From: Polaromonas sp.
Lineage (GTDB): Bacteria > Pseudomonadota > Gammaproteobacteria > Burkholderiales > Burkholderiaceae_C
Reading direction: 5' to 3'
DNA: 64,000 nt
Assembly: GCA_030654695.1 (NCBI GenBank)
Contig: JAURWY010000030.1
Location: forward strand, 1 to 64,000
In this document: piece by piece, positions 1 to 7,739 of the stretch
How positions within the stretch are numbered: the stretch's first letter is position 1
How the letters are laid out: every line of letters starts with the position of its first letter
Position numbers and translations under genes: made by a program
Notes under the pieces: generated by a model
What the model was told of the DNA's origin: nothing
The model's database searches: none
The model's input: only the letters and a program-made list of their open reading frames with translations

Positions 1-111
1 ACCAGCCTGTCCACCGTGCGGCAGTGGGAGATCGGCGACAAGCACCCCAGCGGCCCGTCACAGAAGCTTTTGAGCCTGCTAGACCGCAAAGGGCTTGAGG
101 CGCTGATTTGA
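1..111 (+). CDS. C-terminal end of a HTH (XRE/HigA-NadS type) antitoxin-like protein, cut by the window edge
   Basis: Frame 1 is open from the first base to a TGA at 109-111 and gives 36 residues. They contain 'STVRQWEIGDKHPSGPSQ' and end in 'LLDRKGLEALI'. A 'VSxxTVxxWExGxxxPSGP' helix followed by a short 'LL' helix is typical of the C-terminal part of HigA/NadS-like HTH antitoxins, in which the HTH lies at the end of the protein. The cognate toxin, if present, should lie upstream outside the window. The family call is inference from this short tail; that it is the end of a real gene is fairly secure. Confidence 0.6.
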   Translation, partial: TSLSTVRQWEIGDKHPSGPSQKLLSLLDRKGLEALI

Positions 112-170
112 TGACATCTCCAGCAACCCAGCCAGCATCTGAGCCGCATGCTGCTTTTGACTGCACAATA

Positions 171-215
171 TGAAGGCTGAACCGGTATGAAGGAAAAAGT
201 GCAGCCTTCAGTCAG
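171..215. repeat. Left 45-bp palindromic repeat of the element
   Basis: Left copy of the boundary repeat. It holds a perfect 9-bp inverted repeat (171-179 with 202-210) around a 22-base centre that includes AACCGGT. The same 45-bp unit recurs at 1591-1635. It could be the transposase-binding end or a dispersed palindromic repeat that the element targets. Confidence 0.6.
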
Positions 216-289
216 CTGACGATGGCCAGCCATAATTACTTATTAAGAAATATAAAAAGTAAAATTTATAACTTTTTAGTTATAAATTT

Positions 290-1411
290 ATGTTGCTTTT
301 GATCGGAATTATTTTTGGGCTTGTCGCTGGCATATGCATCGGCACTCTCATCACGCGGAAATCACGACGTTTTTGGCAATGGCGGCTTGGGCGAAAGCTT
401 CAATTGATCGCCGCGCGCAATGAGATGAAAGGCTACCGCCACAAGCGCAAACGTCCCATGCTGACACGCTGGCAACAGTGTCTGTTGGGCTGGCTGCACC
501 ATGCTGCACCCACCTTGACCCGGTACACCAACTTCAGGCCAGAAACACTGGTTGGCTGGCATCGGCGCTTGTCCAAATTCAACTGGTGGATGAAGATTGT
601 TGCGGGCAAACGGCGTGCCGCAGGGCGACCCCGCATTGACGCATCAATTGAAAAAATTATCATTGACATCGACGCAGACAATCCCGGCTACGGCAGCATG
701 CGCATCAGCTTTATGGTGACGGAACAACTCGGTATAAAAATATCGCAAACAACCGTTCGAAACATTCTGAACCGCAACCTCTCCCGCCCAACCAAGCCTC
801 GCAACTCCGTGAGGGGCCAGCACTGGAATACTTTCCTAAGCAATCACTGCGGCACCATGGCATCCATGGACTTCAAGGTCACCTTTGATTGGCGGGGCAA
901 GTTACTCCACATTTTGAACGTGATGGACCATCAACGTCGTGAGCTTGTAGTGTGCCGGGCCACCTACAACCCAAGCAGTGAATGGGTGGCACAGCAAATC
1001 CGGGATGCCTACCCATTTGACGAGGCCCCAAAGCAGATGTTGATGGACCACGACTCTATCTTTTTGCCCTTGGTCCACAACTTGTTACCCAGCATGGGCA
1101 TCAAGGTCTTCCGGACCAGCGTGGGTTGTCCCTGGCAAAACGGTGTGGTGGAACGGTTTAACCGCACGCTGACTGTGGAACTGTTGAACCACATCATCCC
1201 CATCAGTGCCCAGCACACCAACCGCTTGCTGAAACAGTACATGAAGTTCTACAACACAGCCCGGCCACATCGGGCCAATGCTGGGCAATCGCCCAATCAG
1301 CAGGTGCAGGGAATTTCAGCGAATGAGGCTACTTTCATGCCAAGCACGTTGAGAGCGCAAGCCATTCCGTGGCTGGGTGGGCTGCACCACAGTTATCGCC
1401 GCGCAGCGTAG
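290..1411 (+). CDS. Transposase of the integrase-core (rve, DDE) type
   Basis: 373 residues. The N-terminus is hydrophobic (about 1-21) and followed by a basic stretch, as in the common single-ORF integrase-core transposases. A helical DNA-binding region with 'FRPETLVGWHRR' (about 82-92) and 'GRPRIDASI' (about 112-120) precedes the catalytic core. Likely acidic catalytic residues are D194 in 'ASMDFKV', D253 or D255 in 'LMDHDS', and E288 in 'WQNGVVERFNRT', about 35 residues downstream as expected for DDE enzymes. 'TARPHRANAGQSPNQQ' near the end matches the family's C-terminal motif. The gene is complete and is the only ORF in the element. The upstream region is very AT-rich. The fold is certain; the IS family is not assigned. 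Confidence 0.85.
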   Translation: MLLLIGIIFGLVAGICIGTLITRKSRRFWQWRLGRKLQLIAARNEMKGYRHKRKRPMLTRWQQCLLGWLHHAAPTLTRYTNFRPETLVGWHRRLSKFNWWMKIVAGKRRAAGRPRIDASIEKIIIDIDADNPGYGSMRISFMVTEQLGIKISQTTVRNILNRNLSRPTKPRNSVRGQHWNTFLSNHCGTMASMDFKVTFDWRGKLLHILNVMDHQRRELVVCRATYNPSSEWVAQQIRDAYPFDEAPKQMLMDHDSIFLPLVHNLLPSMGIKVFRTSVGCPWQNGVVERFNRTLTVELLNHIIPISAQHTNRLLKQYMKFYNTARPHRANAGQSPNQQVQGISANEATFMPSTLRAQAIPWLGGLHHSYRRAA

Positions 1412-1590
1412 CGAAATCAACCGTTTCGAATTCTGGATATCGGCAGCAACCGCCGAGAAATGAGTATGTCCGGATGTTTGGAAATACTTTTTTGAGAACG
1501 ACGAGACCGGCAATTTGCTTAGAAAAACAACTTGATATATCAGTGCACCTGTTCAAGTCGCAACCCCGAGTGCCTGGCGGTCATCCAAAA

Positions 1591-1635
1591 TGAAGGCGGA
1601 ACCGGTCAGACGGAATAAGTGCACCCTTCAATCAG
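1591..1635. repeat. Right 45-bp palindromic repeat of the element
   Basis: Second copy of the 45-bp unit, in the same orientation as the left copy and differing at seven positions. Its arms are less perfect (TGAAGG with CCTTCA). Recombinase-like coding sequence starts immediately after it. Confidence 0.6.
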
Positions 1636-2102
1636 TGCTAGCAGGCTTGCGTGTTAGCGAGATTGCCTGTTTGACAATTGGGGATGTGCGTGAGCATGAC
1701 GGCAGCATACGAACAGAAGTTTATCTAGCTGCTGCTCGTGTGAAGAACGCCAACGCACGTACGGTGTTCATCAACACACGCTTGCAGCAAATGTTGGCGC
1801 TTTATATTGCTGAACGCACGTGGCACACACTAGATCAGCCCTTGTTCTGCACCATACGCGGTGTGCGTTGTGGCTTCACAGCCAACACACTTGCGCAGCA
1901 CTTCCACTACTTGTACAAACGTGCGGGTGTTAAAGGTGCCAGCTCGCACTCAGGTCGCAAGACATTTCTAACCAGCTTGGCAAGTCAAGGCGTCAGCGTG
2001 TTTGTCTTGGCGGCGCTGGCTGGGCATAAGAGCATTGCTACAACACAGAAATATATTACGGTAAACGACGACACCAAGCGCCGTGCAGTTGAGTTGGTTT
2101 AA
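1627..2102 (+). pseudogene. Tyrosine recombinase, 5'-truncated catalytic domain
   Basis: From about 1636 the frame reads 'VLAGLRVSEIACLTIGDV', carrying the first catalytic Arg of a phage-type (tyrosine) integrase. It continues to 'SSHSGRKTFLTS' (the HxxR box), 'LAGHKSIATTQKY' (the third-box residue and the nucleophilic Tyr) and stops at 2102. The whole N-terminal SAM-like domain and the start of the catalytic domain are missing. An open frame from 1590 runs through the element's right repeat and is not a natural start. No matching N-terminal half lies on the left side of the element (111-170), so this is a remnant left by insertion plus deletion. A short expressed protein is unlikely to be active. 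Confidence 0.8.
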
Positions 2103-2830
2103 TACAAGTCGTCATCTGGTAACGCCAACATGGCTCGTAACTTTTCGCTTCTGTCCGTTGCCTGCGTGTGATTAGCTGCAAGAATTTCAGACTCAAGTGC
2201 AGGCTCGTACAACAAAGCGCATGCTGCTACTGTGAGTGCTTGCTGTTGGCATGACAGCTTGCGCTGTAGTTTGTCCTGCTTGTTAGAACCAGCTGCTGCT
2301 AGACAATACTTGTTGCGACTTCCGACAACACGTGCAACACCCACGCAGTCAATTGATATGTTGCCAGTTGGACTCGTGTTGAAATCTCTGTCCAGCCATG
2401 CACGTATTGCATTTTCGGTTTGTGCATCTACAGCACCCAACTGTTCATCCAAGTATTCACATGCACGTTCGTACTGGTGTTCTGCTTGCTGTCGCAGCTT
2501 GACAGCTTTGTTGTAGCGCGTTGAACTTCGGCTTGCTGCATCTGCGCGTGAATTAAACCTGTCTGCTGCAACAATCAGCTCGGCATAGTGCACGATGACA
2601 TCTGGTTTGCCATCGAGACTTATTACTTCCAATAAACTTGTTGGTGCCGACACCTCGCTGCAGTAACGCTCGTACTCGTCTGCAGTCAACACGCTGCGCA
2701 GCGCTCGTGACAACACGCCTACATCTGGATTGTTCAGCATCGCACACACACGTTCAAGCTGCGCAGATTCTTTGCCCGTTAGTGCACGGAACGGTTGCAA
2801 GGTATCCTGCACGCCGCACTGTCGCAGCAC
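2099..2830 (-). CDS. Hypothetical protein, unknown family
   Basis: 243 residues from a GTG at 2830 with no visible Shine-Dalgarno. I do not recognise the family. It is mixed charged/helical with a likely coiled coil around residues 95-130 ('KLRQQAEHQYERACEYLDEQL') and a possible second helical stretch near 185-200. There is no signal peptide or membrane segment. The reading frame stays open for about 28 codons upstream of the GTG and looks coding ('QLAQPLNASNLQHRAQS'), so the start is doubtful and the gene may be the continuation of the 2862-3113 ORF after a frameshift. It is convergent with the recombinase remnant; the two stop codons overlap. Confidence 0.55.
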   Translation of the reverse strand: MLRQCGVQDTLQPFRALTGKESAQLERVCAMLNNPDVGVLSRALRSVLTADEYERYCSEVSAPTSLLEVISLDGKPDVIVHYAELIVAADRFNSRADAASRSSTRYNKAVKLRQQAEHQYERACEYLDEQLGAVDAQTENAIRAWLDRDFNTSPTGNISIDCVGVARVVGSRNKYCLAAAGSNKQDKLQRKLSCQQQALTVAACALLYEPALESEILAANHTQATDRSEKLRAMLALPDDDLY

Positions 2831-2861
2831 CGACTGTGCGCGGTGCTGTAAGTTACTGGCG

Positions 2862-3113
2862 TTAAGTGGCTGTGCGAGCTGCGGGACTTTTACGAGGCGT
2901 TACCGTGCCAACTTTCTTTGCGCGTTTTTGTTTCAACTCAGGTGCCAAATCTTTAGCAGTAAATCCGTGCTGCTTGATGAATAGCTTTGCTTGAATCAGG
3001 TTCTGCTCACGTGATGCTCTCAGCAGAGTTTCAACCCTCGTGTTGCTCTCAGTTTGTTGCTTGAGTGCCGCTGCCAGTTCCGCGTTGCTGTCTGGATTTT
3101 GTGCATCTGCCAT
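2862..3113 (-). CDS. Hypothetical small protein, weakly H-NS-like motif
   Basis: 83 residues from ATG at 3113, preceded by AAGGTG at good spacing, so the start is well supported. The N-terminal half is a Gln/Glu-rich helix ('LAAALKQQTESNTRVETLL'), then 'FIKQHGFTAKDLAPEL' and a basic tail. The 'HGFTAKDL' segment recalls the linker of H-NS-type proteins, but the H-NS DNA-binding motif is absent, so this is only a resemblance. It may be translated into the downstream 2099-2830 frame if a frameshift joins them. Confidence 0.5.
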   Translation of the reverse strand: MADAQNPDSNAELAAALKQQTESNTRVETLLRASREQNLIQAKLFIKQHGFTAKDLAPELKQKRAKKVGTVTPRKSPAARTAT

Positions 3114-3213
3114 GTTGTCACCTTAGTTCTGTAGTGTGCAATGTTGCAAAGCCACTATACGCCAAGTAACAATTAAATACGCGAATTATTTAAAGACTTG
3201 TACGCATTAATTA

Positions 3214-3447
3214 TCAGTGCGCCAGCGTGCTCTTGTCATCAACCAGCAGTGGTGTGTCCTGCTTAACAGGCAGAGCAGCTTTCAAAGCCGTGCTGTAAGC
3301 CGCACGAGCAGTTTGCAGCACAGCCGCTTGTGCTTGTAGTCTTGCCAGCTCTGCATCACAGAACTGCAGGCTTTGCAGTTGGGCTTTAGCTTCATCTGAC
3401 AGGGTGTCGATGTCGTAGTCCATGTTGTCGATTTTGATGCTGGCCAT
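3214..3447 (-). CDS. DUF6447-like small protein
   Basis: 77 residues from ATG at 3447, with AAGGAA spaced well upstream. The sequence 'IKIDNMDYDIDTLSDEAKA' followed by 'QLQSLQFCDAELARLQAQ' matches my memory of the DUF6447 family of short proteins common in Betaproteobacteria: an N-terminal beta hairpin and then a coiled-coil helix. The function is unknown. It lies downstream of the large surface-protein gene on the same strand but is separated from it by a strong terminator, so it is probably transcribed on its own. Confidence 0.6.
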   Translation of the reverse strand: MASIKIDNMDYDIDTLSDEAKAQLQSLQFCDAELARLQAQAAVLQTARAAYSTALKAALPVKQDTPLLVDDKSTLAH

Positions 3448-3476
3448 GTAGTTTCCTTTTGATTGCTGCAGACGTT

Positions 3477-3510
3477 AAAAAACCCCACTGCCTTGTGAGC
3501 GGTGGGGTTT
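3477..3510 (-). terminator. Rho-independent terminator of the surface-protein gene
   Basis: Read on the minus strand, an AACCCCAC/GTGGGGTT stem (3502-3509 with 3481-3488) is followed by a run of T (3477-3482). It sits about 65 bases after the stop of the 3574-6162 gene. Confidence 0.8.
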
Positions 3511-3573
3511 GGAAAGAGTCTAACTTGACCCCTTGCTTGCGCTAGGGGTGGTTAGTTCTTTATGGGTGGCTTG

Positions 3574-6162
3574 TTAGATGTTATTTGCTTCAAGGTTGAG
3601 TTTGAGTAGATCAAGGTTAACTAAACCAGTCAATTGAATCAATTGGTCACCAGCATCCAACAAATCATTGCCACCATCGACGTAAACGTATGTGTTTCCA
3701 CCGAATTGGAAGATCGCTGCGTCATCGGCTGTGGCAGTAGAGGCTGCTGCAACTTGTGTCAATACGGCACCCAAAGTAGTTCCTGTCAGACCAGTAGTTA
3801 CCTTAACAAATAAGTCTGTTGCAACTGCAGTATCAACTACGAGGATGTCAGACTTGTTTGCATTCAGAGTTCCATCTGCATTGGCAACAAGAGTGAAGCC
3901 ATTTACTGTATCCATCTTGTCATAGGTTGATTTGACGGTGATAGCGTCTTTTCCAGCACCCAAGGATATTGTTTCAGCCAAGGTAAGGTTGCCAGTGTAA
4001 GTCAAGCCACCGAGCGGCAAGCCAGCGCTTGCTCCAGCCAATGCAGATTGAACACCACCCAATTGTGATGCATCAACTGTAACTAGCTTTGAAGCAGCGA
4101 CAGTGGTTGTACCTACAACTGCTGAGTTATCAATTACAACTGCACCAACCCCAGACAAGGTAACTGAAGTCAGGTTGCCGTTTTCAGACAACTGAAGTCC
4201 TGACGATGTAACAGCAAAAGTCGGAGCGATAGTCACCGTAGAAATGACATCAGCACTTGGCGCTTGCACGAAGTTAGCACCAGCAGTCAGATTAACAGTC
4301 AATGATTTCACATCGCCTGCAATTGTTACTGAGGATGCTGACTGATCACCAGCTGAACCAGTGTTAGTTGCAACAATATTTCCAACATTAACGGTTGCTG
4401 ATGCGGCATTGATACTTACTGTTTTGGATGCACCCGAGGCATTGACTGCAAGGTTGCCACCATAAGAAGTGTCAGTTAGGCTAGCTGCCAAAGCTGCTGT
4501 AGAGCCTTTACCAACGTAAGAAGCAGAAGTCAAAGCTGCAGTAATTGCCGTGTTGACAGTTTGTGCATCAGCCAACTTGGTGAACGTTGCAGTTGTTGCA
4601 CCTGCATCCAGAATTGTGAACTGGCTAACTTTGGAAGCATCCAACGATGTTGTTGTCACGAACTCAGCACGTTCAAAGCCGCTTGTTTGCGATGCGATAA
4701 GTGCCAATTCACCGGCATTCAATGCAGTACTTGCAGCAGTGAATTTCAGTTTGTCAGTACCTTCACCACCGTTCAGAAAAACATTGACTGACAGCAAAGT
4801 ACCTGCAATTGCGACTGTATCGTTACCCGTACCAGCATCAACGGTGACGGACCCTGTGCCTGTGCCAGAGACAGTAATGATGTCATTACCAGCACCACCA
4901 ACGATAGAAGCGGATGCCATTGTGGAACTAGCCGCAACAGTTTCGAAGGTTACGTCGAGAACATCGTTACCTGATCCACCGACAACAGTTGTGAGTGTTG
5001 ATTCGCTGATAGCAGCTGTAATTGCACCAGTTGAACCAGCTGCGTTAAAAGTCACCAACTTGTCCATGCCCGATGTAACAACAGTGGCACCGGAGGTCAA
5101 ATTCAGGTTCAAGGTCTTGATTGTGTCAGAGGCACCCAGCGCGTCAACCAATGTAATTGAACCTGCAGTTGCTTGAACATTGCCAGTTGCAGCTACGGCT
5201 TTAACCGTTCCTGAGACATTGGCCGTCACAACAGTAGTGGTTGCAGTAGCGGAGGAATTGTCATCCAAAGTTACCGAACCTGATGCTGCTTTGAGAGCAA
5301 TGTTTGCGGCAGTTGCGCCGGCTGTGTACTTGAGCGTATTCAGCATTGAAGCACCGCTCAATTCAACTGTCTGTGTCGTCAGCCCAGTTACTGTTGTGGC
5401 GCTGCCATCAATAGCAATTGCAGTGGAACCAACGAACTGGGCTGCATCTAGCGTCGCAATGAGAGTTTTACCAGCAGCTGCAGTGGTCGCAGCAGTCAGG
5501 TTAATAGCGGCAGTTGCATCGGCAGTAGCCGCAGTAGCGACAGCAGTGGTAGCTGCAGCTGCACCGGCATCAGCAGAAATTTTTGCGCTTGCAGCGGCAG
5601 ATGCAAGCGTATCAGCGCGGGCCAAAATTGTCGATTCCACAGTAATTGCAACACCAGCGGAATCCTTCTGTGCAGCAATAGCAGCGGCCTTGTACTGGGC
5701 CAAAGTGTAAGTTGTTGCAGGACTCACTGTCGCATCCGCGACAGCTTCGATATCAGCCTGCGCTGCTATCGCAGCAACAGCATCGGCAGCAAGTTTCAAT
5801 TGCGCAGCAGTGGCAGCCGCAGCAGTGGCAATGCTTGAAGCAGTCCCGGCCGCTGTCAAATCAGCTGCTGTTGCGACTTTAGTAGCCGTAGCTGTAGTTT
5901 TTGCAGCAAGGATGGCAGCATCGGCAACACTGATGCCAACAAAGTCCGAGCCTTTAACATTGATGTTTTCAACGTTCTTGACCGTCACGCCTGTCAGGCT
6001 GTTGTTCGAAGCAGCAGTTGCCGTGATGTTCAGGGTGTCAACACCTGCACCGCCGTCAATGGAGTCACCGGATGTCAGCGTTGTTGCAGCTGCACCAGTC
6101 GTTGGGTTCACAGCGCTTGCCGTGAACGTGTCGTTACCCGAAGTACCTACCAAAGTGTCCAC
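3574..6162 (-). CDS. Large secreted Ala/Thr-rich surface protein, S-layer/RTX-like beta-repeat protein
   Basis: 862 residues when started at the only available codon, GTG at 6162. It opens 'DTLVGTSGNDTFTAS' and carries several RTX-like Gly-Asp motifs ('GGSGNDVLDV', 'GGAGNDIITV', 'DAGTGNDTVAI', 'NGGEGTDKLKF' at about 400-480). There are long beta-strand repeats rich in T, V, S and A, an alanine-rich segment at about 85-240, and a C-terminus ('FQFGGNTYVYVDGGNDLL' then 'DLLKLNLEANNI') of the kind seen in type I-secreted S-layer-like proteins. There is no cysteine and no Sec signal peptide. Family knowledge suggests export by an ABC (type I) system and a role in the cell envelope; no transporter is in the window. 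The start is problematic: homologous-looking codons ('SFTLTAS') precede the GTG and run into a TAA. Confidence 0.75.
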   Translation of the reverse strand: MDTLVGTSGNDTFTASAVNPTTGAAATTLTSGDSIDGGAGVDTLNITATAASNNSLTGVTVKNVENINVKGSDFVGISVADAAILAAKTTATATKVATAADLTAAGTASSIATAAAATAAQLKLAADAVAAIAAQADIEAVADATVSPATTYTLAQYKAAAIAAQKDSAGVAITVESTILARADTLASAAASAKISADAGAAAATTAVATAATADATAAINLTAATTAAAGKTLIATLDAAQFVGSTAIAIDGSATTVTGLTTQTVELSGASMLNTLKYTAGATAANIALKAASGSVTLDDNSSATATTTVVTANVSGTVKAVAATGNVQATAGSITLVDALGASDTIKTLNLNLTSGATVVTSGMDKLVTFNAAGSTGAITAAISESTLTTVVGGSGNDVLDVTFETVAASSTMASASIVGGAGNDIITVSGTGTGSVTVDAGTGNDTVAIAGTLLSVNVFLNGGEGTDKLKFTAASTALNAGELALIASQTSGFERAEFVTTTSLDASKVSQFTILDAGATTATFTKLADAQTVNTAITAALTSASYVGKGSTAALAASLTDTSYGGNLAVNASGASKTVSINAASATVNVGNIVATNTGSAGDQSASSVTIAGDVKSLTVNLTAGANFVQAPSADVISTVTIAPTFAVTSSGLQLSENGNLTSVTLSGVGAVVIDNSAVVGTTTVAASKLVTVDASQLGGVQSALAGASAGLPLGGLTYTGNLTLAETISLGAGKDAITVKSTYDKMDTVNGFTLVANADGTLNANKSDILVVDTAVATDLFVKVTTGLTGTTLGAVLTQVAAASTATADDAAIFQFGGNTYVYVDGGNDLLDAGDQLIQLTGLVNLDLLKLNLEANNI

Positions 6163-6190
6163 ACTTGCAGTGAGCGTGAAACTTTAGTAC

Positions 6191-6470
6191 AATAAACAAT
6201 CGAGGCTGCAGGCGGCTTGCGGGCTTGTAGTTGTCTCCTTTTAAACTATCTGTCCGACCAAATTCATTCTTTAATTTATCTAGTATTTAGTACCGCGTCG
6301 AACTTTCGATGTGAATTTAATACTTTAAATTGATATTGAGAGGCGGTAGTTGTCAAAACCCGCCTTGGCGTCCCACCAATCTCCCACTTTGGCTTCATCG
6401 CCATTGAAATAAGAGATTAAAAAATAGTATTCAATTTTTTCTTATATTAATTTTTTTGTAATTTTATTCA
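6191..6470. other. AT-rich intergenic region between the surface-protein gene and the integrase
   Basis: No ORF. On the minus strand a strong Shine-Dalgarno (AAAGGAGA, about 6232-6239) lies some 70 bases upstream of the GTG used for the surface protein. There is no ATG between the two. The part next to the integrase (6410-6470) is very AT-rich with T tracts. A minus-strand promoter candidate is listed separately. No attachment site could be recognised. Confidence 0.6.
6330..6356 (-). promoter_or_regulatory. Possible promoter of the surface-protein gene
   Basis: On the minus strand a consensus -35 box TTGACA (6351-6356) is followed after 15 bases by TATCAA (6330-6335). The spacing is short and the -10 is only partial. 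It lies about 90 bases upstream of the strong Shine-Dalgarno. Confidence 0.3.
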
Positions 6471-6518
6471 ATGCCTTCCTGTCAATTAACGACCACTTTT
6501 TGTGAAGAACTCCTGGGG

Positions 6519-7664
6519 ATGCCCCGAGTCAGCAAGACAGTCAACTATTTCGATGTTGAGATCAAGGGCTTCATGCTGGAGCAGCGGGCGACGGGGGCGG
6601 GCACGTTTTATTTTCGTTACCGCGACGTCGCCACCAAGGTGCGGATGTTCCGCATCGGGGACAGCAAGGCCATTTCTTTACCCGACGCTCGCGCCATGGC
6701 GCACAAGGCCAGCAAGCTGGTGGCCGAGGGGGGTGACCCCAAGCTGGAGTCGCACCGGTTCAAAGACACGCCCACGCTGCTGCAGTTTGTGACGGACCGG
6801 TATTTGCCGTATGTGCAGTTGCGTAAAAAGAGCTGGACCACGGATGAGGTGCTGTTGCGTCTGCACTTGCTGCCGGCACTGGGCGCCAGCCGCATGACGC
6901 GCATCACGCGCTCGGACGTGGTGGCCTTGCAGCAAAAGCTGGTGCTGCATCCTTACGCGCCGGCCACCATCAACCGCATCGTTATTTTGCTCAAGCACGT
7001 GTTCAATTGCGCCTTGCGCTGGGACTGCCTGCCGCCCGGCTGCAACCCGTGCGTGGGCGTCACTGAAGTTAAAAACCACGCCACGATGGAGCGCTACCTG
7101 ACGCCAGAAGAGGTGACGCGCCTGTTTGCAGAAATTGACGGCAATGTGAACACGCAGGTGGGCAAGGTGGTGCGGCTGCTGCTGTACACCGGCGCCCGCA
7201 AGAGTGAGGTGCTGCACGCCACCTGGGACAACGTGGACCTGACGCGGCGGGTGTTGACGGTGCCGGTGTCTAAGTCGGGGCGGCCGCGGTACATCGCGCT
7301 GTCAGAGGCGGCGGTCGAGCTTCTGAACTCTTTGCCGCGAGAAGAGGGCATTCCTTGGGTGTTTTTCAACCCCAAAACGCGCAAGCCGCCGGTGAGCTTC
7401 TTTTATGCGTGGGACACGATGCGCAAAAATGTGGGCTTGGCAGACGTGCGGCTGCACGACCTGCGCCACTCTTTCGCCAGTTTCTTGGTCAATTCGGGCA
7501 GAACCCTGTACGAAGTGCAGCGCCTGTTGGGCCACCACGACCCGAAAGTCACCATGCGCTACGCCCATTTGTCGCAAGACTCCCTGTTGGACGCGGTTGA
7601 TTCCATTCATCAGCTGAACTTCAAGCAGGCGGTGGTGGGGGAGCAGCCTGGGGTGCGGGGTTGA
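6519..7664 (+). CDS. Tyrosine-type site-specific integrase
   Basis: About 381 residues from the ATG at 6519; an in-frame ATG at 6471 would add 16 residues, and neither has a clear ribosome site. The N-terminus resembles an arm-binding domain ('VNYFDVEIKGFMLE', 'FYFRYRD'), followed by a SAM-like core-binding region (about 95-175). The catalytic domain has 'YTGARKSEVLHATW' (Arg I), 'LHDLRHSFASF' (HxxR), 'LLGHHDPKVTMRYAHLS' (H and nucleophilic Tyr). All key residues are present, so it should be active. It is probably the integrase of the genomic island that includes the toxin-antitoxin genes downstream. No tRNA or clear att duplication lies nearby. Confidence 0.85.
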   Translation: MPRVSKTVNYFDVEIKGFMLEQRATGAGTFYFRYRDVATKVRMFRIGDSKAISLPDARAMAHKASKLVAEGGDPKLESHRFKDTPTLLQFVTDRYLPYVQLRKKSWTTDEVLLRLHLLPALGASRMTRITRSDVVALQQKLVLHPYAPATINRIVILLKHVFNCALRWDCLPPGCNPCVGVTEVKNHATMERYLTPEEVTRLFAEIDGNVNTQVGKVVRLLLYTGARKSEVLHATWDNVDLTRRVLTVPVSKSGRPRYIALSEAAVELLNSLPREEGIPWVFFNPKTRKPPVSFFYAWDTMRKNVGLADVRLHDLRHSFASFLVNSGRTLYEVQRLLGHHDPKVTMRYAHLSQDSLLDAVDSIHQLNFKQAVVGEQPGVRG

Positions 7665-7711
7665 ATTTGGGCGCTGGTACGCCATCAATCTTTAGGCAGT
7701 CAGCCTTGCAT

Positions 7712-7730
7712 TGTTACCGTATTGGTATCA
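7712..7730 (+). promoter_or_regulatory. Candidate HigA operator
   Basis: Inverted repeat TGTTACC-N5-GGTATCA (one mismatch) ending 9 bases before the higB start. Antitoxins of this family repress their own operon by binding such a repeat; the assignment to HigA is inference. Confidence 0.45.
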
Positions 7731-7739
7731 CAATGAGTC

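Larger units (their letters stand above)
171..1635 (+). mobile_element. Insertion-sequence-like element bounded by 45-bp palindromic direct repeats
   Basis: One transposase ORF is flanked by two copies of a 45-bp sequence in the same orientation (171-215 and 1591-1635), 38 of 45 bases identical by eye. Each copy is itself an imperfect palindrome starting TGAAGG and ending CCTTCA; in the left copy the arms TGAAGGCTG and CAGCCTTCA match perfectly. The right copy abuts the truncated recombinase frame, so the element probably inserted into that gene. I see no obvious short target-site duplication. The exact ends are inferred, because the palindromes make the repeats readable as either direct or inverted. 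Confidence 0.6.

Noticed and set aside
2862-3113. H-NS-family nucleoid protein
   Set aside because: Only a short linker-like match; the C-terminal DNA-binding motif is missing in all frames.
3481-3510. Possible CRISPR-like or other repeat at the AACCCCAC hairpin
   Set aside because: Single copy with a T run on the minus strand: a simple terminator. No CRISPR array was seen anywhere in the window.
4550-5710. Long plus-strand ORFs (4550-5176, 5180-5710, 5810-6187) opposite the surface-protein gene
   Set aside because: They are antisense shadows created by the Ala/Thr-rich codons of the minus-strand gene; no ribosome sites and low-complexity A/V/P composition.
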